A stretch of 64,000 nucleotides of DNA from Phytohabitans rumicis. Lineage in GTDB: Bacteria > Actinomycetota > Actinomycetes > Mycobacteriales > Micromonosporaceae. This document shows positions 55,711 through 64,000 of the stretch, in pieces; position 1 is the first letter of the stretch, and the number at the start of each line of letters is the position of its first letter. The position numbers and the translations under genes were made by a program. Below the pieces are notes generated by a model that was not told the origin of the DNA, did not search any database, and saw nothing but the letters and a program-made list of their open reading frames with translations. The stretch covers positions 682,001 through 746,000 of the forward strand of contig NZ_BLPG01000001.1 of the NCBI RefSeq assembly GCF_011764445.1, written 5' to 3'.

Positions 55711-55722
55711 GTAAGCGTTTAC
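55711..55722. promoter_or_regulatory. LacI-type operator 2
   Basis: GTAAGCGTTTAC fits GTAAnCGnTTAC, the LacI/GalR half-site arrangement. It is centred 47 bp upstream of operator 1, between the lacI stop and the GH53 promoter. Confidence 0.6.
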
Positions 55723-55729
55723 TACGCGC

Positions 55730-56773
55730 TCAGGTCGAGTCGCGCGCGACGAGCTCAGCGGGCAGGACGACGGCGGCCGGTTGCTCGCCGTCGATCAGGG
55801 CAAGCAGCAGCCTTGCCATCTCGGCGCTCTGCCGCGCCCAGGGTTGGCGGATCGTGGTCAGCTTCGGTGTGGTGGCCGTCGCGACCTTGGAATCGTCGAA
55901 ACCTCCCACGGCCACGTCGTCCGGAACCCGGCGGCCGGCGCGTCTCAGCGCTGTCAGCGCTCCGGCGGCCATCAGATCCGAGGCCACGAACACCGCGTCC
56001 AGGTCTGGCACCTCGTACAGCAGTCGTTGCATCGCCGCCTCGCCGGACGCCTGCGTGTAGTCGCCGGTGGCGATCAGCCGGGGATCGGTCTGGCCGAGTA
56101 CGTCGTGGTAGCCGGCCAGCCGGTCCACGCCGCCGGGCAGGTCCAGCGGACCGGTGATGGTGGCGATCCGCTGCCGCCCGCGCGAGCGCAGGTGTCGGAC
56201 CATCCTCCGGGCGCCGTCCCGGTCATCGATCGCCACGTAGCTGACGTCCCGCTCGTGGCCCAGCGGCTTGCCGCAAGCCACCACCGGCACGCCCCGCGCG
56301 TTCAGTTCGTCGAACAACGGGCTGCCGGCGTGCGTGGAGACCAGCAACGCTCCATCCACGTGACCTGCCGTGACATAGCGACTGATCCGCTTGCTGTCCT
56401 CGGCGGTGCCCGCGATGGTCAGCAACAGGGTCATGTCATGGATCGCCAGCGCCTGCGCACAGCCACGCAGCAGCACGCTGTAGTTGGGATCCTCGAAAAA
56501 GGCGTCCGGCGACTCGGACAGGATGAACGCCACGGAGTGCGCGCGCTGGGTGGCCAGGCTACGAGCGTGCTGGTTGACCACGTACCCGGTCTTGCTGATC
56601 GCCTTGCGGATCGCCTCCTGCGCGGCCGGACTGACGTTGTGCCCGCCGTTCAACGCTCGGGACACCGTGCCACGAGAAACCCCGGCCATCGCCGCCACAT
56701 CATTCATGGTCGGCGGCCGCGGCCGCCGCGGTCGGGCCCCGGAGGACGGGTGCGGCGACTCCGCGGCGCTCAT
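55730..56773 (-). CDS. LacI-family transcriptional regulator
   Basis: Repressor of 347 residues. The N-terminal HTH/hinge (TMNDVAAMAGVSRGTVSRALN, about 22-42, then YVVNQHARSLATQR) is preceded by a Pro/Arg-rich extension. The periplasmic-binding-like sensor domain ends in PTLTTIRQP-like TTPKLTTIRQPW. ATG 56773 overlaps the MalG-type permease stop (ATGA), so it is the last gene of the sugar ABC operon. Its probable targets are the two GTAAnCGnTTAC sites just downstream (GH53 operon) and perhaps the 18-bp palindrome at 60001. Effector likely a galacto- or arabino-oligosaccharide (inference). Confidence 0.94.
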   Translation of the reverse strand: MSAAESPHPSSGARPRRPRPPTMNDVAAMAGVSRGTVSRALNGGHNVSPAAQEAIRKAISKTGYVVNQHARSLATQRAHSVAFILSESPDAFFEDPNYSVLLRGCAQALAIHDMTLLLTIAGTAEDSKRISRYVTAGHVDGALLVSTHAGSPLFDELNARGVPVVACGKPLGHERDVSYVAIDDRDGARRMVRHLRSRGRQRIATITGPLDLPGGVDRLAGYHDVLGQTDPRLIATGDYTQASGEAAMQRLLYEVPDLDAVFVASDLMAAGALTALRRAGRRVPDDVAVGGFDDSKVATATTPKLTTIRQPWARQSAEMARLLLALIDGEQPAAVVLPAELVARDST

Positions 56774-57600
56774 CCCTTGACCCCCGACATCACGACGCTG
56801 CGCACGAAGTAGCGCTGGGTGAAGAAGAAGATCAACATCACGGGTACGACGTAGAGCGCGGCGGCGGCGGCCTGCACGGTGGGGATGTAGTTGCCGTGCG
56901 GGTCCCGGTATGCCTGGGTGATCGCCACCGACAGCGTGGTGTGGTCGATGTCCAGCAGCAGGGCCGGGGCGAGGTAGTCGCCCCAGATCCAGGTGAACGA
57001 GAGCAGGAACGAGGTGAGCAGCACCGGCCGGGACAGCGGCAGGAAGATGCGCACGAAGATGCGCCCGTATCCGCAGCCGTCGATGATCGCGGCGTCCTCC
57101 AGGTCCTTGGGGATGGCCGCGAAGAACTGCCGGAACAGGAACACCAGGTACGGCGAGGCGGCCAGCCCCCACAGCACCCAGGGCCAGTACGTGTTGACCA
57201 GGCCCAGCCGCGCGTACAGCACGTACGTCGGGATCAGCGTGAGGATGCTGGGCAGCATCATCGTGGAGAGCAGCACCACGAACAGGGGGCGCTTGCCGGG
57301 GCCCTTCAACCGGGCGAAGCCGAACCCGACCGCGGCGCTGGAGAACGTGACCAGGACGGCGTACGTGGCGGACAAGAACAGCGAGTTTCCGGTGTAGGCC
57401 AGAAAGTTGATCCGGGTGAACGCCTCGGTGAAGTTGCTCCACTGTGGAGCCTCCGGCAGGAAGTGGATCGGGATCGCGACCCACTCGGACTGCTTCTTCA
57501 ACGCGCCCAGCACCAGCCAGACGAAGGGTCCGGCGAACAGCACGGCCAGCGTCATGAGAAGCAGGTAGGTGCCGCCAGCGCGGTCAGTCCTTCTGGTCAC
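56770..57600 (-). CDS. Sugar ABC transporter permease (MalG type)
   Basis: Permease of 276 residues with six helices and the EAA motif DLEDAAIIDGCGYGRIFVRIFLP (about 183-205), ending in RYFVRSVVMSGVKG. GTG 57600 lies 17 bases inside the preceding permease gene. It forms the importer with the MalF-type permease and Tat-lipoprotein. No ATPase gene accompanies them. From the neighbouring GH53/GH35/GH51 genes, the expected cargo is galacto- or arabinogalacto-oligosaccharide. Confidence 0.93.
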   Translation of the reverse strand: MTRRTDRAGGTYLLLMTLAVLFAGPFVWLVLGALKKQSEWVAIPIHFLPEAPQWSNFTEAFTRINFLAYTGNSLFLSATYAVLVTFSSAAVGFGFARLKGPGKRPLFVVLLSTMMLPSILTLIPTYVLYARLGLVNTYWPWVLWGLAASPYLVFLFRQFFAAIPKDLEDAAIIDGCGYGRIFVRIFLPLSRPVLLTSFLLSFTWIWGDYLAPALLLDIDHTTLSVAITQAYRDPHGNYIPTVQAAAAALYVVPVMLIFFFTQRYFVRSVVMSGVKG

Positions 57601-58582
57601 GATCCACCTCGTAGTACACCCAGAACCGGCTGGAGCGCTGCACCAGCAGCGTGATGATCAGAATGATCACGAAGAACACCCACAACATCGCCGAGCCGTA
57701 CCCGAACCGCTGGTTGGCGAAGTACTCCTGATACACCTGGACCATGTACAGGTGGGTGCTGGGCGGCACGTTGGTCACCGCGCCAATGCTGTTCGTCTCC
57801 GCCAGCAGCAGCGGCTGCACCAGTACCTGAAACGACATGATCACCCCGGTGACCACCTGGAAGAAGATCACCGGCGAGATCATCGGCACGGTCACGTGCC
57901 AGAACACCCGCCAGCGGCTGGCCCCGTCGACGACCGCCGCCTCCTCCAACTCGACCGGCACACCTTGCAGCGCGGCCAGCATGATCACCATCCCGCCGCC
58001 CAGGCCCCACAGCGTCAGGATGATCAGCGCGTAGAAGGCGGTCGGGTCCACCAGCCAGGTGACCGTGCCGAGCCCCAGCCGCTCCAGGATCGCGTTGAGC
58101 AGCCCGGCGTCACGGTTGAAGACGAGCTTCCACATGATCGCCGTCGCTACCACCGGCACCACGGACGGCAGGAAGAAGACGGTCCGGAACAGCCCGACGG
58201 CCCGCAGCCGCCTGTTCAGCAGCACCGCCAGGCCCAGCGCGACCGCCACGCTCAGCGGCACCACGATCGCGGTGTAGACGAGCGTGCGGGCCAGGCTCGA
58301 CCACGCCGCCGAGTCGTGCAGCAGCTCCCGGTAGTTGCTCAGGCCGACCCATCGCCACAACGACGAGCTGCCGTCGAAGTTGGTCAGGCTCATCGCGAAC
58401 GCGTACCCGAGTGGCACGACCGTGAGCAGCAGAAAGCCGAGCACCCAGGGCGATACGAACAGGTAGAAGGTGCGGCCGGAGTAGCGCGACCACCGCCGCC
58501 CTGGCCGCGGTGCGTCCCGGCCGGCGGGCAGCGCCCCGGCCGGCGCCGCCCCCCGTACCTTTTCGACAACCACGTCGGCCAC
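57584..58582 (-). CDS. Sugar ABC transporter permease (MalF type)
   Basis: Permease of 332 residues. A Pro/Arg-rich cytosolic N-terminus (about 40 residues) precedes six helices, with the EAA loop ELEEAAVVDGASRWRVFWHVTVPM (about 217-240). GTG 58582 directly abuts the lipoprotein stop codon (TAG at 58583-58585). It overlaps the downstream permease by 17 bp. Second gene of the operon. Confidence 0.93.
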   Translation of the reverse strand: MADVVVEKVRGAAPAGALPAGRDAPRPGRRWSRYSGRTFYLFVSPWVLGFLLLTVVPLGYAFAMSLTNFDGSSSLWRWVGLSNYRELLHDSAAWSSLARTLVYTAIVVPLSVAVALGLAVLLNRRLRAVGLFRTVFFLPSVVPVVATAIMWKLVFNRDAGLLNAILERLGLGTVTWLVDPTAFYALIILTLWGLGGGMVIMLAALQGVPVELEEAAVVDGASRWRVFWHVTVPMISPVIFFQVVTGVIMSFQVLVQPLLLAETNSIGAVTNVPPSTHLYMVQVYQEYFANQRFGYGSAMLWVFFVIILIITLLVQRSSRFWVYYEVDRDQKD

Positions 58583-59950
58583 CTATCCGATCCGGTCCTT
58601 GCCCTGCTTGAGCAGCTTGTTGACGTCGTCGGTGATCTTCTGAGCCGCGACGTCCAGGGTGATCTTCTTGCGCGCCGCCTGGTCGACGTACTGGTTCAGG
58701 CTGGTGATCCAGTTGCCGATGGTGACGTACGGCGAGTCGGGCAGCGGCACGTTGTGGGCCAGCTCGGCCTGGGCCGTCTGGAACGCCTCCTGCTGGTACG
58801 GCAGCTCCTGCGGCATCAGCGGCAGCAGCGATTTGAGGGCCGGCATGCCCCACCCGCTCTTGGCCCGCTCCTGCGCCGGCGACCCGGCCATGAAGTACTC
58901 CATGAGCTTCCAGGCGGCGTCCTTGTTCTTCGACTTGGCCGGGATCCACGCACCTTGGCCGGCGTAGCACGGGCTGACCCGCTTGTCACCCATCACCGGG
59001 GCGGGCGCCATCCGGATGTTGGCCTTCAGGTCGGCGGCGGCCTCGACGAAGTTGCCGCCGTACCAGTAGCCGTCCTGGCTGATGGCCATCCGCTTGGCCA
59101 TGAACGTGGACAGGTCCGCCCCGTCGGCCAGCGGGCTGAGGGAGGACGGCGCCGCGCCGGACTGGGCCAGGTCGACGAGCCATCGCAGGGCCCGCTTCGC
59201 TTGTGGGGTGGTCAGATCGGTCTGGGTGAGGTCGTCGTTGTAGAGGCTGCCGCCCTGGGACAGGATCATCGAGCACAGCGGCCCGTACAGGCCCCATTGC
59301 CACTCGATGCCCAAGCCGTACACGACGGTCTTGCCGTCCTTCTCCACGGTCAGCTTGCGGGCGATCTCCAGCAGTTGGTCGTAGGTCACCGGCTCGGTGG
59401 TGCTCAGAGGCTCGACCTTCGCCTGCGCGAACAGCGCTCGGTTGTACCAGAGGGTGGCGTCCTGGCTCCAGTCCTTGGTGATCCCGTAGTACGGACCGGC
59501 GCCGATCTGCTTACCGTCCCACCGCCAGCTGTCGTTGACCGGCAGCAGGTCGTCCTTCTTCAGCACCGAGCTCTTGTCCAAATACGGGTCGAGGCTGGCG
59601 GCCAGACCCCGGGCGTTGTTGTTGGCGCTGCCGACCGCCGCGCCGCGAACGAAGTCCGGCGGGTTGCCCGCGGCCAGCATCGCGTTGAGCCGGGTGTCGT
59701 CGTTCTCGATAAGAGTGATCTTGATGCCGGGGTTTTTGCTCTCGAAGTCGGCTATGTGTTCCTTGGTGAGCTCGTTGCTCGCGTACATGACGGTGAGGGT
59801 GGTCGTGCCGCCGCCGCTGTCGCCGGAGCCAGAGGTGCCGGCGTCACAGGCGCTGAGCAACGGCGCGGTCACCGCGCCGCCCGCCACCAGCGCCGATCCG
59901 GCCAGGAAGCGACGGCGGCTGAACAGCCCCGGCGTAGGTCCGTCGGGCAT
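58583..59950 (-). CDS. ABC sugar-binding Tat lipoprotein
   Basis: Solute-binding protein of 455 residues with a twin-arginine signal (FSRRRFLAGSALVAGG) ending in a lipobox LSAC (C35), hence exported folded and lipid-anchored. The mature domain shows family 1 SBP features: TLTVMYASNELTKEHIADFE, ATLWYNRALFAQAKVEPL and WKLMEYFMAGSPAQ. ATG 59950 has AAGGAG upstream; an in-frame start at 60001 would overlap the operator. It captures oligosaccharides released by the extracellular hydrolases. First gene of the SBP-permease-permease-lacI operon. Confidence 0.93.
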   Translation of the reverse strand: MPDGPTPGLFSRRRFLAGSALVAGGAVTAPLLSACDAGTSGSGDSGGGTTTLTVMYASNELTKEHIADFESKNPGIKITLIENDDTRLNAMLAAGNPPDFVRGAAVGSANNNARGLAASLDPYLDKSSVLKKDDLLPVNDSWRWDGKQIGAGPYYGITKDWSQDATLWYNRALFAQAKVEPLSTTEPVTYDQLLEIARKLTVEKDGKTVVYGLGIEWQWGLYGPLCSMILSQGGSLYNDDLTQTDLTTPQAKRALRWLVDLAQSGAAPSSLSPLADGADLSTFMAKRMAISQDGYWYGGNFVEAAADLKANIRMAPAPVMGDKRVSPCYAGQGAWIPAKSKNKDAAWKLMEYFMAGSPAQERAKSGWGMPALKSLLPLMPQELPYQQEAFQTAQAELAHNVPLPDSPYVTIGNWITSLNQYVDQAARKKITLDVAAQKITDDVNKLLKQGKDRIG

Positions 59951-60000
59951 TATGTGCTCCTTCCCCTCGCCGCGACAGCGAGGTTTACCGGCACGAAACA

Positions 60001-60018
60001 ACTGTGAGCGCTCACAGT
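60001..60018. promoter_or_regulatory. 18-bp perfect LacI-type operator
   Basis: ACTGTGAGCGCTCACAGT is an uninterrupted palindrome with the central CG pair typical of LacI-family sites. It lies 51 bp upstream of the lipoprotein start and 94 bp upstream of the GH35 start, so it could control both divergent units. Confidence 0.7.
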
Positions 60019-60046
60019 GCAGCCACGGTGCGCCGCTAAAGTACTG

Positions 60047-60079
60047 TTGTCAAGCCCTTCAAAGTAACTTTATAAAGTT
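60047..60079 (+). promoter_or_regulatory. GH35 promoter
   Basis: -35 TTGTCA (60047-60052) with -10 TATAAA (60071-60076, 18-base spacer; TTATAA at 60070-60075 gives 17). The -10 lies inside the AT palindrome AACTTTATAAAGTT (60066-60079), which is unusual for this GC-rich DNA. Confidence 0.6.
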
Positions 60080-60111
60080 GTACGGTGAGGCTCCGACGAC
60101 GAGGAGAATCC

Positions 60112-62850
60112 ATGCTTGCCATCCGCTCGCGCCCCTGGCCGGCGCCGCAGTGGGCCCCGCGGATGGGCAACGACGAGGACGTGCGGCCCGGCCTGTCGCT
60201 GACCAGCCGCTTCCTGCGCCGAGACGGGCAACCCTGGATCCCGATCTCCGGGGAGCTGCACTACAGCCGGGTGCCCAGGGAACGGTGGGACCAGCGGCTG
60301 CGACTGATGCGCTCGGGCGGCATCACCGTGGTCTCCAGCTACGTGCCTTGGATACATCACGTACCGCGCCGAGGGGCGCCGCGCTTCGAGGGCAACCTCG
60401 ACGTCGCCGCGTTCGTGGATCTGTGCCGCGCGACCGGCATGGAGGTCGTGCTGCGCATCGGACCCTGGGTCCACGGCGAGCTTCGCAACGGCGGCTTCCC
60501 CGACTGGGTACAGCAAGCGCCCCTCGTTCACCGCAGCGACGACCCCGCGTACCTGGAACTGGTGGGTGAATGGTTCGGCCAGCTCGGCGCGGCACTGGCC
60601 GGGCGGTGTACGCCGGCCAACGTCCTCGCCATCCAGCTGGACAACGAACTCTACGACCAGCCGGGTCACCTGCTGACCCTCAAACGCCTGGCGCGCGAGG
60701 CGGGGATGTCCGCTCCACTGTGGACAGCCACGGCGTGGGGCGGTGCGCAGCTGCCCGCGGAGCAGATCATGCCGCTGTACGGCGGCTACGGCGACGGCTT
60801 CTGGGTCGACGCCGACGCGCCCTGGGATCCGTCCTTCCGGGAGCACTTCTTCTTCTCGCACACGTGGGACGACCCGGGCATCGGCGCGGACCTGCGCACC
60901 GAAACGGCCTCGACGCACGAGGTGTCGGAGCTGTTCCCGCCGGCCACCTGCGAGCTCGGCGGTGGCATGGCCACGGCGTACCACCGCCGGCCCCGACCCT
61001 CCGCTTTGGACATTGCCGCCGTGGCGCATTGCAAGATCGGCAACGGGTCGGCGTGGCAGGGCTACTACATGTACTCCGGCGGTACCAACCCGCCCGGTAC
61101 CCAGGAGTCCCACGCCACCGGCTACCCGAACGACATGCCGGAGCTGAGCTACGACTTCCACGCCCCGATCGGCGAAGCCGGCGCACTCTCCCCCACCCAC
61201 GCCGGGCTGCGCCGGCAGCACGCCTTCCTGGCCGCCTTCGGGTCGCGCCTGGCGGACATGCCCAGCAGCCTGCCGCAGGTACGGCCCGAGGGCGTGGACG
61301 ACACCACGACGCTGCGCTGGGCGCTGCGCAGCGACGGCGGCAGCGGCTTCCTCTTCCTGGCCTGGCACCAGCCGCACGTCACGCTGCCGACGTACCAAGG
61401 CGCCCAGTTCCAGGTGACGCTCGAAACCGAGCAGTTCCTGCTTCCGTCCAAGCCCGTCGACATCCCCGCCGGCACGCTGGCTCGTTGGCCGATCGCGCTG
61501 GACGTGCAGGGCGTACGCATCGACTGGGCCACCGCCTCCGCGCTGACCCTGCTGCCGGGCCCGGTCCCGACCGTGGTGCTCTGCGCCGAACCGGGGATCC
61601 CGGTGGAGCTCGCCGTCGCCGGTCAAGCCCCGCAAGCCGTTCAGCCCGGCCGGGAACCGCTGCGGCTCAGCGACGGTTCGCGCGTACTCGATGTGCTTGT
61701 GCTGTCTGCGACGGACGCCGATGCCGCTTGGGTCGAAGGCGGTCGCCGGCTGCTGCTGTCCGACGACGATCTCGCCTGGGGCGCCGACGGACGCGTCACC
61801 GCCCGCACCACCCGCCCCGCGCCGGACGTGCGGGTCTACGACCCGGTGCGGCGCGAATTCCGGCCACTGCCCCTGCAGGGCGACGCCCCCGCCGCCGCCG
61901 ACGTGCCCGTGACGCTGCACCGGCCGGCGCACCATGCCGTCCCCGCGATCTACGGCAAGCGGGACACCCGGCAGTCCGCACCCTCGACCGCCGCGTTCGA
62001 CGAGCTGGCCGCGATATGCGAACTACAGCTGCCGGCCTGGGCCGCCGACCCGGATCGGGATGCCCTGCTGCGAATCGACTGGGCCGGGGACGTGGCACAG
62101 CTACGGGTCGACGGCCGCACCGTCACCGACCGCTTCTGGGACGGCTCCGCCTGGCTCGTCAGCCTCCGCGACGCCGACTACCGGCCCACCTCCACGCTCA
62201 CCCTGCACGTCCTACCCCTGTCCGCGGACTCGCCCGTCCACCTGCCCGCCGACGCGGCCGAGCGCGCCGCCGGCAGCCGCGGGCAACTCCTCGCCATCGA
62301 CGCCGTACGGGTCGAGGCCCAGCGCACGTGGCGCGAGCCCACCCCGCGACCGAGGCCCGCACCGCGCGGCCCGACCCGGCCACGGTGCGCGGCGTCATCG
62401 ACGTCGACCTGCCCGGACCCCGCATCAACCGGCACGTCTACGGCCACTTCGCCGAGCACCTCGGCCGCTGCATCTACGGCGGGTTCTTCGTCGGCGAGGA
62501 CTCCCCCATCCCCAACGAGGGCGGCATCCGGCTCGACGTCGTGCAGGCGCTGCGAGCCATCGCCATCCCGAACCTGCGCTGGCCCGGCGGCTGCTTCGCC
62601 GACGAGTACCACTGGCGCGACGGGATCGGCCCGCGCGCGCAACGCCCGCGGATGGTCAACAGCCACTGGGGCGACATCGTGGAGGACAACAGCTTCGGCA
62701 CCCACGAGTTCATGGCGCTGTGCGAACTGCTCGGCGCCGAGCCGTACGTCTCGGTCAACGTCGGCAGCGGCAGCGTCCGCGAGGCAAGCGAGTGGGCGGA
62801 GTACCTCACCCGCGGCGACGACAGCCCGATGGCGGCGCTGCGCCGCGTGA
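60112..62850 (+). CDS. GH35 beta-galactosidase (frame continues past its homology)
   Basis: Intracellular glycosidase, no signal peptide. The GH35 barrel (about 30-340) includes [20 protein letters not shown], the acid/base E179 in [10 protein letters not shown] and a likely nucleophile E281 in TCELGGGM. C-terminal beta-sandwich domains extend to about residue 740 ([16 protein letters not shown]). From about 62,340 the same frame runs on to 62,850 as low-complexity, antisense-like sequence across the start of GH51, with no stop. Restoring one base near 62,331-62,350 would place GH35 in frame with GH51 as a 1,264-residue two-enzyme protein. The start is ATG 60112 with GAGGAG upstream. It removes terminal beta-galactose from imported oligosaccharides. 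Confidence 0.88.
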   Translation: MLAIRSRPWPAPQWAPRMGNDEDVRPGLSLTSRFLRRDGQPWIPISGELHYSRVPRERWDQRLRLMRSGGITVVSSYVPWIHHVPRRGAPRFEGNLDVAAFVDLCRATGMEVVLRIGPWVHGELRNGGFPDWVQQAPLVHRSDDPAYLELVGEWFGQLGAALAGRCTPANVLAIQLDNELYDQPGHLLTLKRLAREAGMSAPLWTATAWGGAQLPAEQIMPLYGGYGDGFWVDADAPWDPSFREHFFFSHTWDDPGIGADLRTETASTHEVSELFPPATCELGGGMATAYHRRPRPSALDIAAVAHCKIGNGSAWQGYYMYSGGTNPPGTQESHATGYPNDMPELSYDFHAPIGEAGALSPTHAGLRRQHAFLAAFGSRLADMPSSLPQVRPEGVDDTTTLRWALRSDGGSGFLFLAWHQPHVTLPTYQGAQFQVTLETEQFLLPSKPVDIPAGTLARWPIALDVQGVRIDWATASALTLLPGPVPTVVLCAEPGIPVELAVAGQAPQAVQPGREPLRLSDGSRVLDVLVLSATDADAAWVEGGRRLLLSDDDLAWGADGRVTARTTRPAPDVRVYDPVRREFRPLPLQGDAPAAADVPVTLHRPAHHAVPAIYGKRDTRQSAPSTAAFDELAAICELQLPAWAADPDRDALLRIDWAGDVAQLRVDGRTVTDRFWDGSAWLVSLRDADYRPTSTLTLHVLPLSADSPVHLPADAAERAAGSRGQLLAIDAVRVEAQRTWREPTPRPRPAPRGPTRPRCAASSTSTCPDPASTGTSTATSPSTSAAASTAGSSSARTPPSPTRAASGSTSCRRCEPSPSRTCAGPAAASPTSTTGATGSARARNARGWSTATGATSWRTTASAPTSSWRCANCSAPSRTSRSTSAAAASARQASGRSTSPAATTARWRRCAA

Positions 62851-63905
62851 ACGGCCGCGACGAGCCGTGGCGGGTGCGGTTCTGGGGTCTGGGCAACGAA
62901 CCGTGGGGCTGCGGCGGCGGGATGCGCGCCGAGGCGTACGCCGACCTCGCCCGCGTCTTCGGCACCTACAGCCGCGACCACAGCGGCAACCGGCTCTACC
63001 GGATCGCCGCGGGTGGCTCCAGCGACAACTACCACTGGACCGAGGTGTTGATGAAGGCGCTGGGTCGCACCGCCGGATCCGGCGCCGCCCCCGCCGACCG
63101 CACACCCACCTTCCAGGCGATCTCCTTCCACCACTACACGGTCCCCGGCTCCTGGGAGCACAAGGGCAGCGCCACGGAGTTCGACCTCGAGGAGTACTAC
63201 TGGACGATGGCCCAGGCGGCCGAGGTGGACCAGATCCTGGCCGGACACGCCCGGATCATGGACGCGTACGACCCGGACAAGACCGTCGGTCTCGTCCTGG
63301 ACGAGTGGGGCACCTGGTTCGACGTCGAGCCGGGCACCCACCCCGGCTTTCTGTTCCAGCAGAACACGCTGCGGGACGCGCTGGTCGCCAGCCTGCACTT
63401 CGACGCCTTCCACCGGCACGCCGACCGCCTCGTCATGGCCAACATCGCGCAGACGATCAACGTCCTGCAGGCCATGCTGCTGACCGACGGCGAGGCGCTC
63501 GTCCGGACGCCCAGCTACCACGTCTTCGCCATGAACTCCGGCCATCAGGACGCCGAGTCACTGGCCGTACGGCTGCCACGGCCCGCGCCCGTGCGCCGTG
63601 TCGCGCACACCGACCTGTCGACCTTCTCCGCCACCGCCAGCCGCAAGGACGGGCACGTGCTGATCTCGCTGACCAACCTCGACGCCGAGGGCGGCCTGGA
63701 CGTCGAGCTCGACCTGCGCGGCGCGCGCGTCGGCGCCCCGACCGCGGCCGTGCTCACCGCCGATGCGCTCAACGCGCACAACACCCCTCAAGATCCGCAT
63801 GCGGTACGCCCCGAGCCGCTGGACGAAGCTCGGATCGAGGGCAGCCTGCTGCGGGTACAGCTTCCGCCGCACGCCTTCGTTACCGTCAAGCTCCCCCTTG
63901 TCTGA
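62385..63905 (+). CDS. GH51 alpha-L-arabinofuranosidase
   Basis: Cytosolic arabinofuranosidase of about 506 residues. The N-terminal [19 protein letters not shown] is the classic family opening, with [19 protein letters not shown], acid/base E in [11 protein letters not shown] and nucleophile E in [13 protein letters not shown], then a C-terminal beta-sandwich. GTG 62385 places the start about ten residues ahead of the family motif. GTG 62328 is an in-frame alternative, and neither has a ribosome site. The frame is also open far upstream, supporting an original fusion to GH35. It releases arabinose from arabinan or arabinogalactan oligosaccharides. Confidence 0.9.
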   Translation: MRGVIDVDLPGPRINRHVYGHFAEHLGRCIYGGFFVGEDSPIPNEGGIRLDVVQALRAIAIPNLRWPGGCFADEYHWRDGIGPRAQRPRMVNSHWGDIVEDNSFGTHEFMALCELLGAEPYVSVNVGSGSVREASEWAEYLTRGDDSPMAALRRVNGRDEPWRVRFWGLGNEPWGCGGGMRAEAYADLARVFGTYSRDHSGNRLYRIAAGGSSDNYHWTEVLMKALGRTAGSGAAPADRTPTFQAISFHHYTVPGSWEHKGSATEFDLEEYYWTMAQAAEVDQILAGHARIMDAYDPDKTVGLVLDEWGTWFDVEPGTHPGFLFQQNTLRDALVASLHFDAFHRHADRLVMANIAQTINVLQAMLLTDGEALVRTPSYHVFAMNSGHQDAESLAVRLPRPAPVRRVAHTDLSTFSATASRKDGHVLISLTNLDAEGGLDVELDLRGARVGAPTAAVLTADALNAHNTPQDPHAVRPEPLDEARIEGSLLRVQLPPHAFVTVKLPLV

Positions 63906-63976
63906 TGTCCCGGCGACAGCACAACCGGGCCGGTTATACGATCGAGCACACCACCGACCCGACACGGACGATGATC

Positions 63977-64000
63977 ATGCCTGCCCCGAGAGTCACCATC
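63977..64000 (+). CDS. Possible LacI-family regulator start (cut by window edge)
   Basis: ATG 63977 opens MPAPRVTI, which resembles the first residues of LacI regulators (VTIxDVA follows in that family). Only eight codons are visible and the ribosome site is weak, so this is a guess supported mainly by the position beside sugar hydrolase genes. Confidence 0.3.

Noticed and set aside
57569..60007. Plus-strand frame of 812 codons opposite the sugar ABC operon
   Set aside because: His/Arg/Gln-rich antisense shadow without domains.

Overview
The window is high-GC, coding-dense actinobacterial DNA. Frequent GTG starts, ATGA/GTGA gene overlaps, a MsiK-dependent style of sugar ABC transporter (no ATPase gene in either operon), NarL-type kinases, large secreted LamG/RHS proteins and CBM-bearing plant-polysaccharide hydrolases suggest a filamentous soil actinomycete. 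Micromonosporaceae is my best guess, but this is inferred from gene content only.

Layout. (a) 1-4,035: a minus-strand operon made of an 80-residue Cys-Cys-Gly peptide, an M28 peptidase, a flavin oxidoreductase with its own CCG-rich tail, and an MFS transporter cut by the window edge. It resembles an arsenic/metalloid or Cys-peptide locus. (b) 4,080-10,390: a decaying low-oxygen/dormancy island with a nitroreductase remnant, intact phosphoketolase, a DosS-like GAF kinase, a broken methyltransferase joined to a DosR-like HTH stub, a DoxX-like protein and a small DUF7144-type membrane protein. (c) 10,400-17,330: a STAND-type NTPase, a conserved membrane-anchored protein, a complete IS5-family element (13,212-14,163), a YcxB-like protein, a divergent SDR/XRE regulator pair and an aquaporin. 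(d) 17,400-29,810: a two-gene LamG + RHS secreted pair of about 12.4 kb, each gene interrupted by one apparent missing base. (e) 30,000-32,830: an SRPBCC protein, a broken membrane protein and two divergent acetyltransferases.

(f) 32,990-41,360: an eight-gene carbohydrate operon (DeoR, PfkB kinase, lipoprotein, two permeases, 2-hydroxyacid dehydrogenase, FGGY kinase, class II aldolase). Most junctions overlap by 4 bp. It encodes uptake and bisphosphate-type breakdown of an unidentified ketose or sugar alcohol. (g) 41,310-43,580: a MarR regulator with a broken coupled SDR, four operator-like palindromes, a MarR C-terminal remnant and an atypical SDR. (h) 43,820-48,200: a two-component system followed by an MMPL transporter and an antisense-overlapping small membrane protein. 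(i) 48,300-64,000: a polysaccharide-utilisation region. GH11 xylanase and a CE4 acetylxylan esterase/deacetylase diverge from promoters of the same design. Next come GH43-CBM35, PL9-CBM35 and GH53 (pectin/arabinogalactan), a LacI regulator at the end of a sugar ABC operon, and GH35 plus GH51 enzymes. The last set would depolymerise arabinogalactan outside the cell, import oligosaccharides and trim them inside.

Four of the largest genes (LamG, RHS, PL9, GH35/GH51), and probably the 9-kb methyltransferase, each become continuous if one G or C is restored, in most cases within a G/C run. Consensus errors in the assembly are therefore as likely as real mutations, and these genes should not be assumed dead. 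Residue numbers and mismatch counts are by eye. I saw no tRNA, rRNA, CRISPR array or replication origin.
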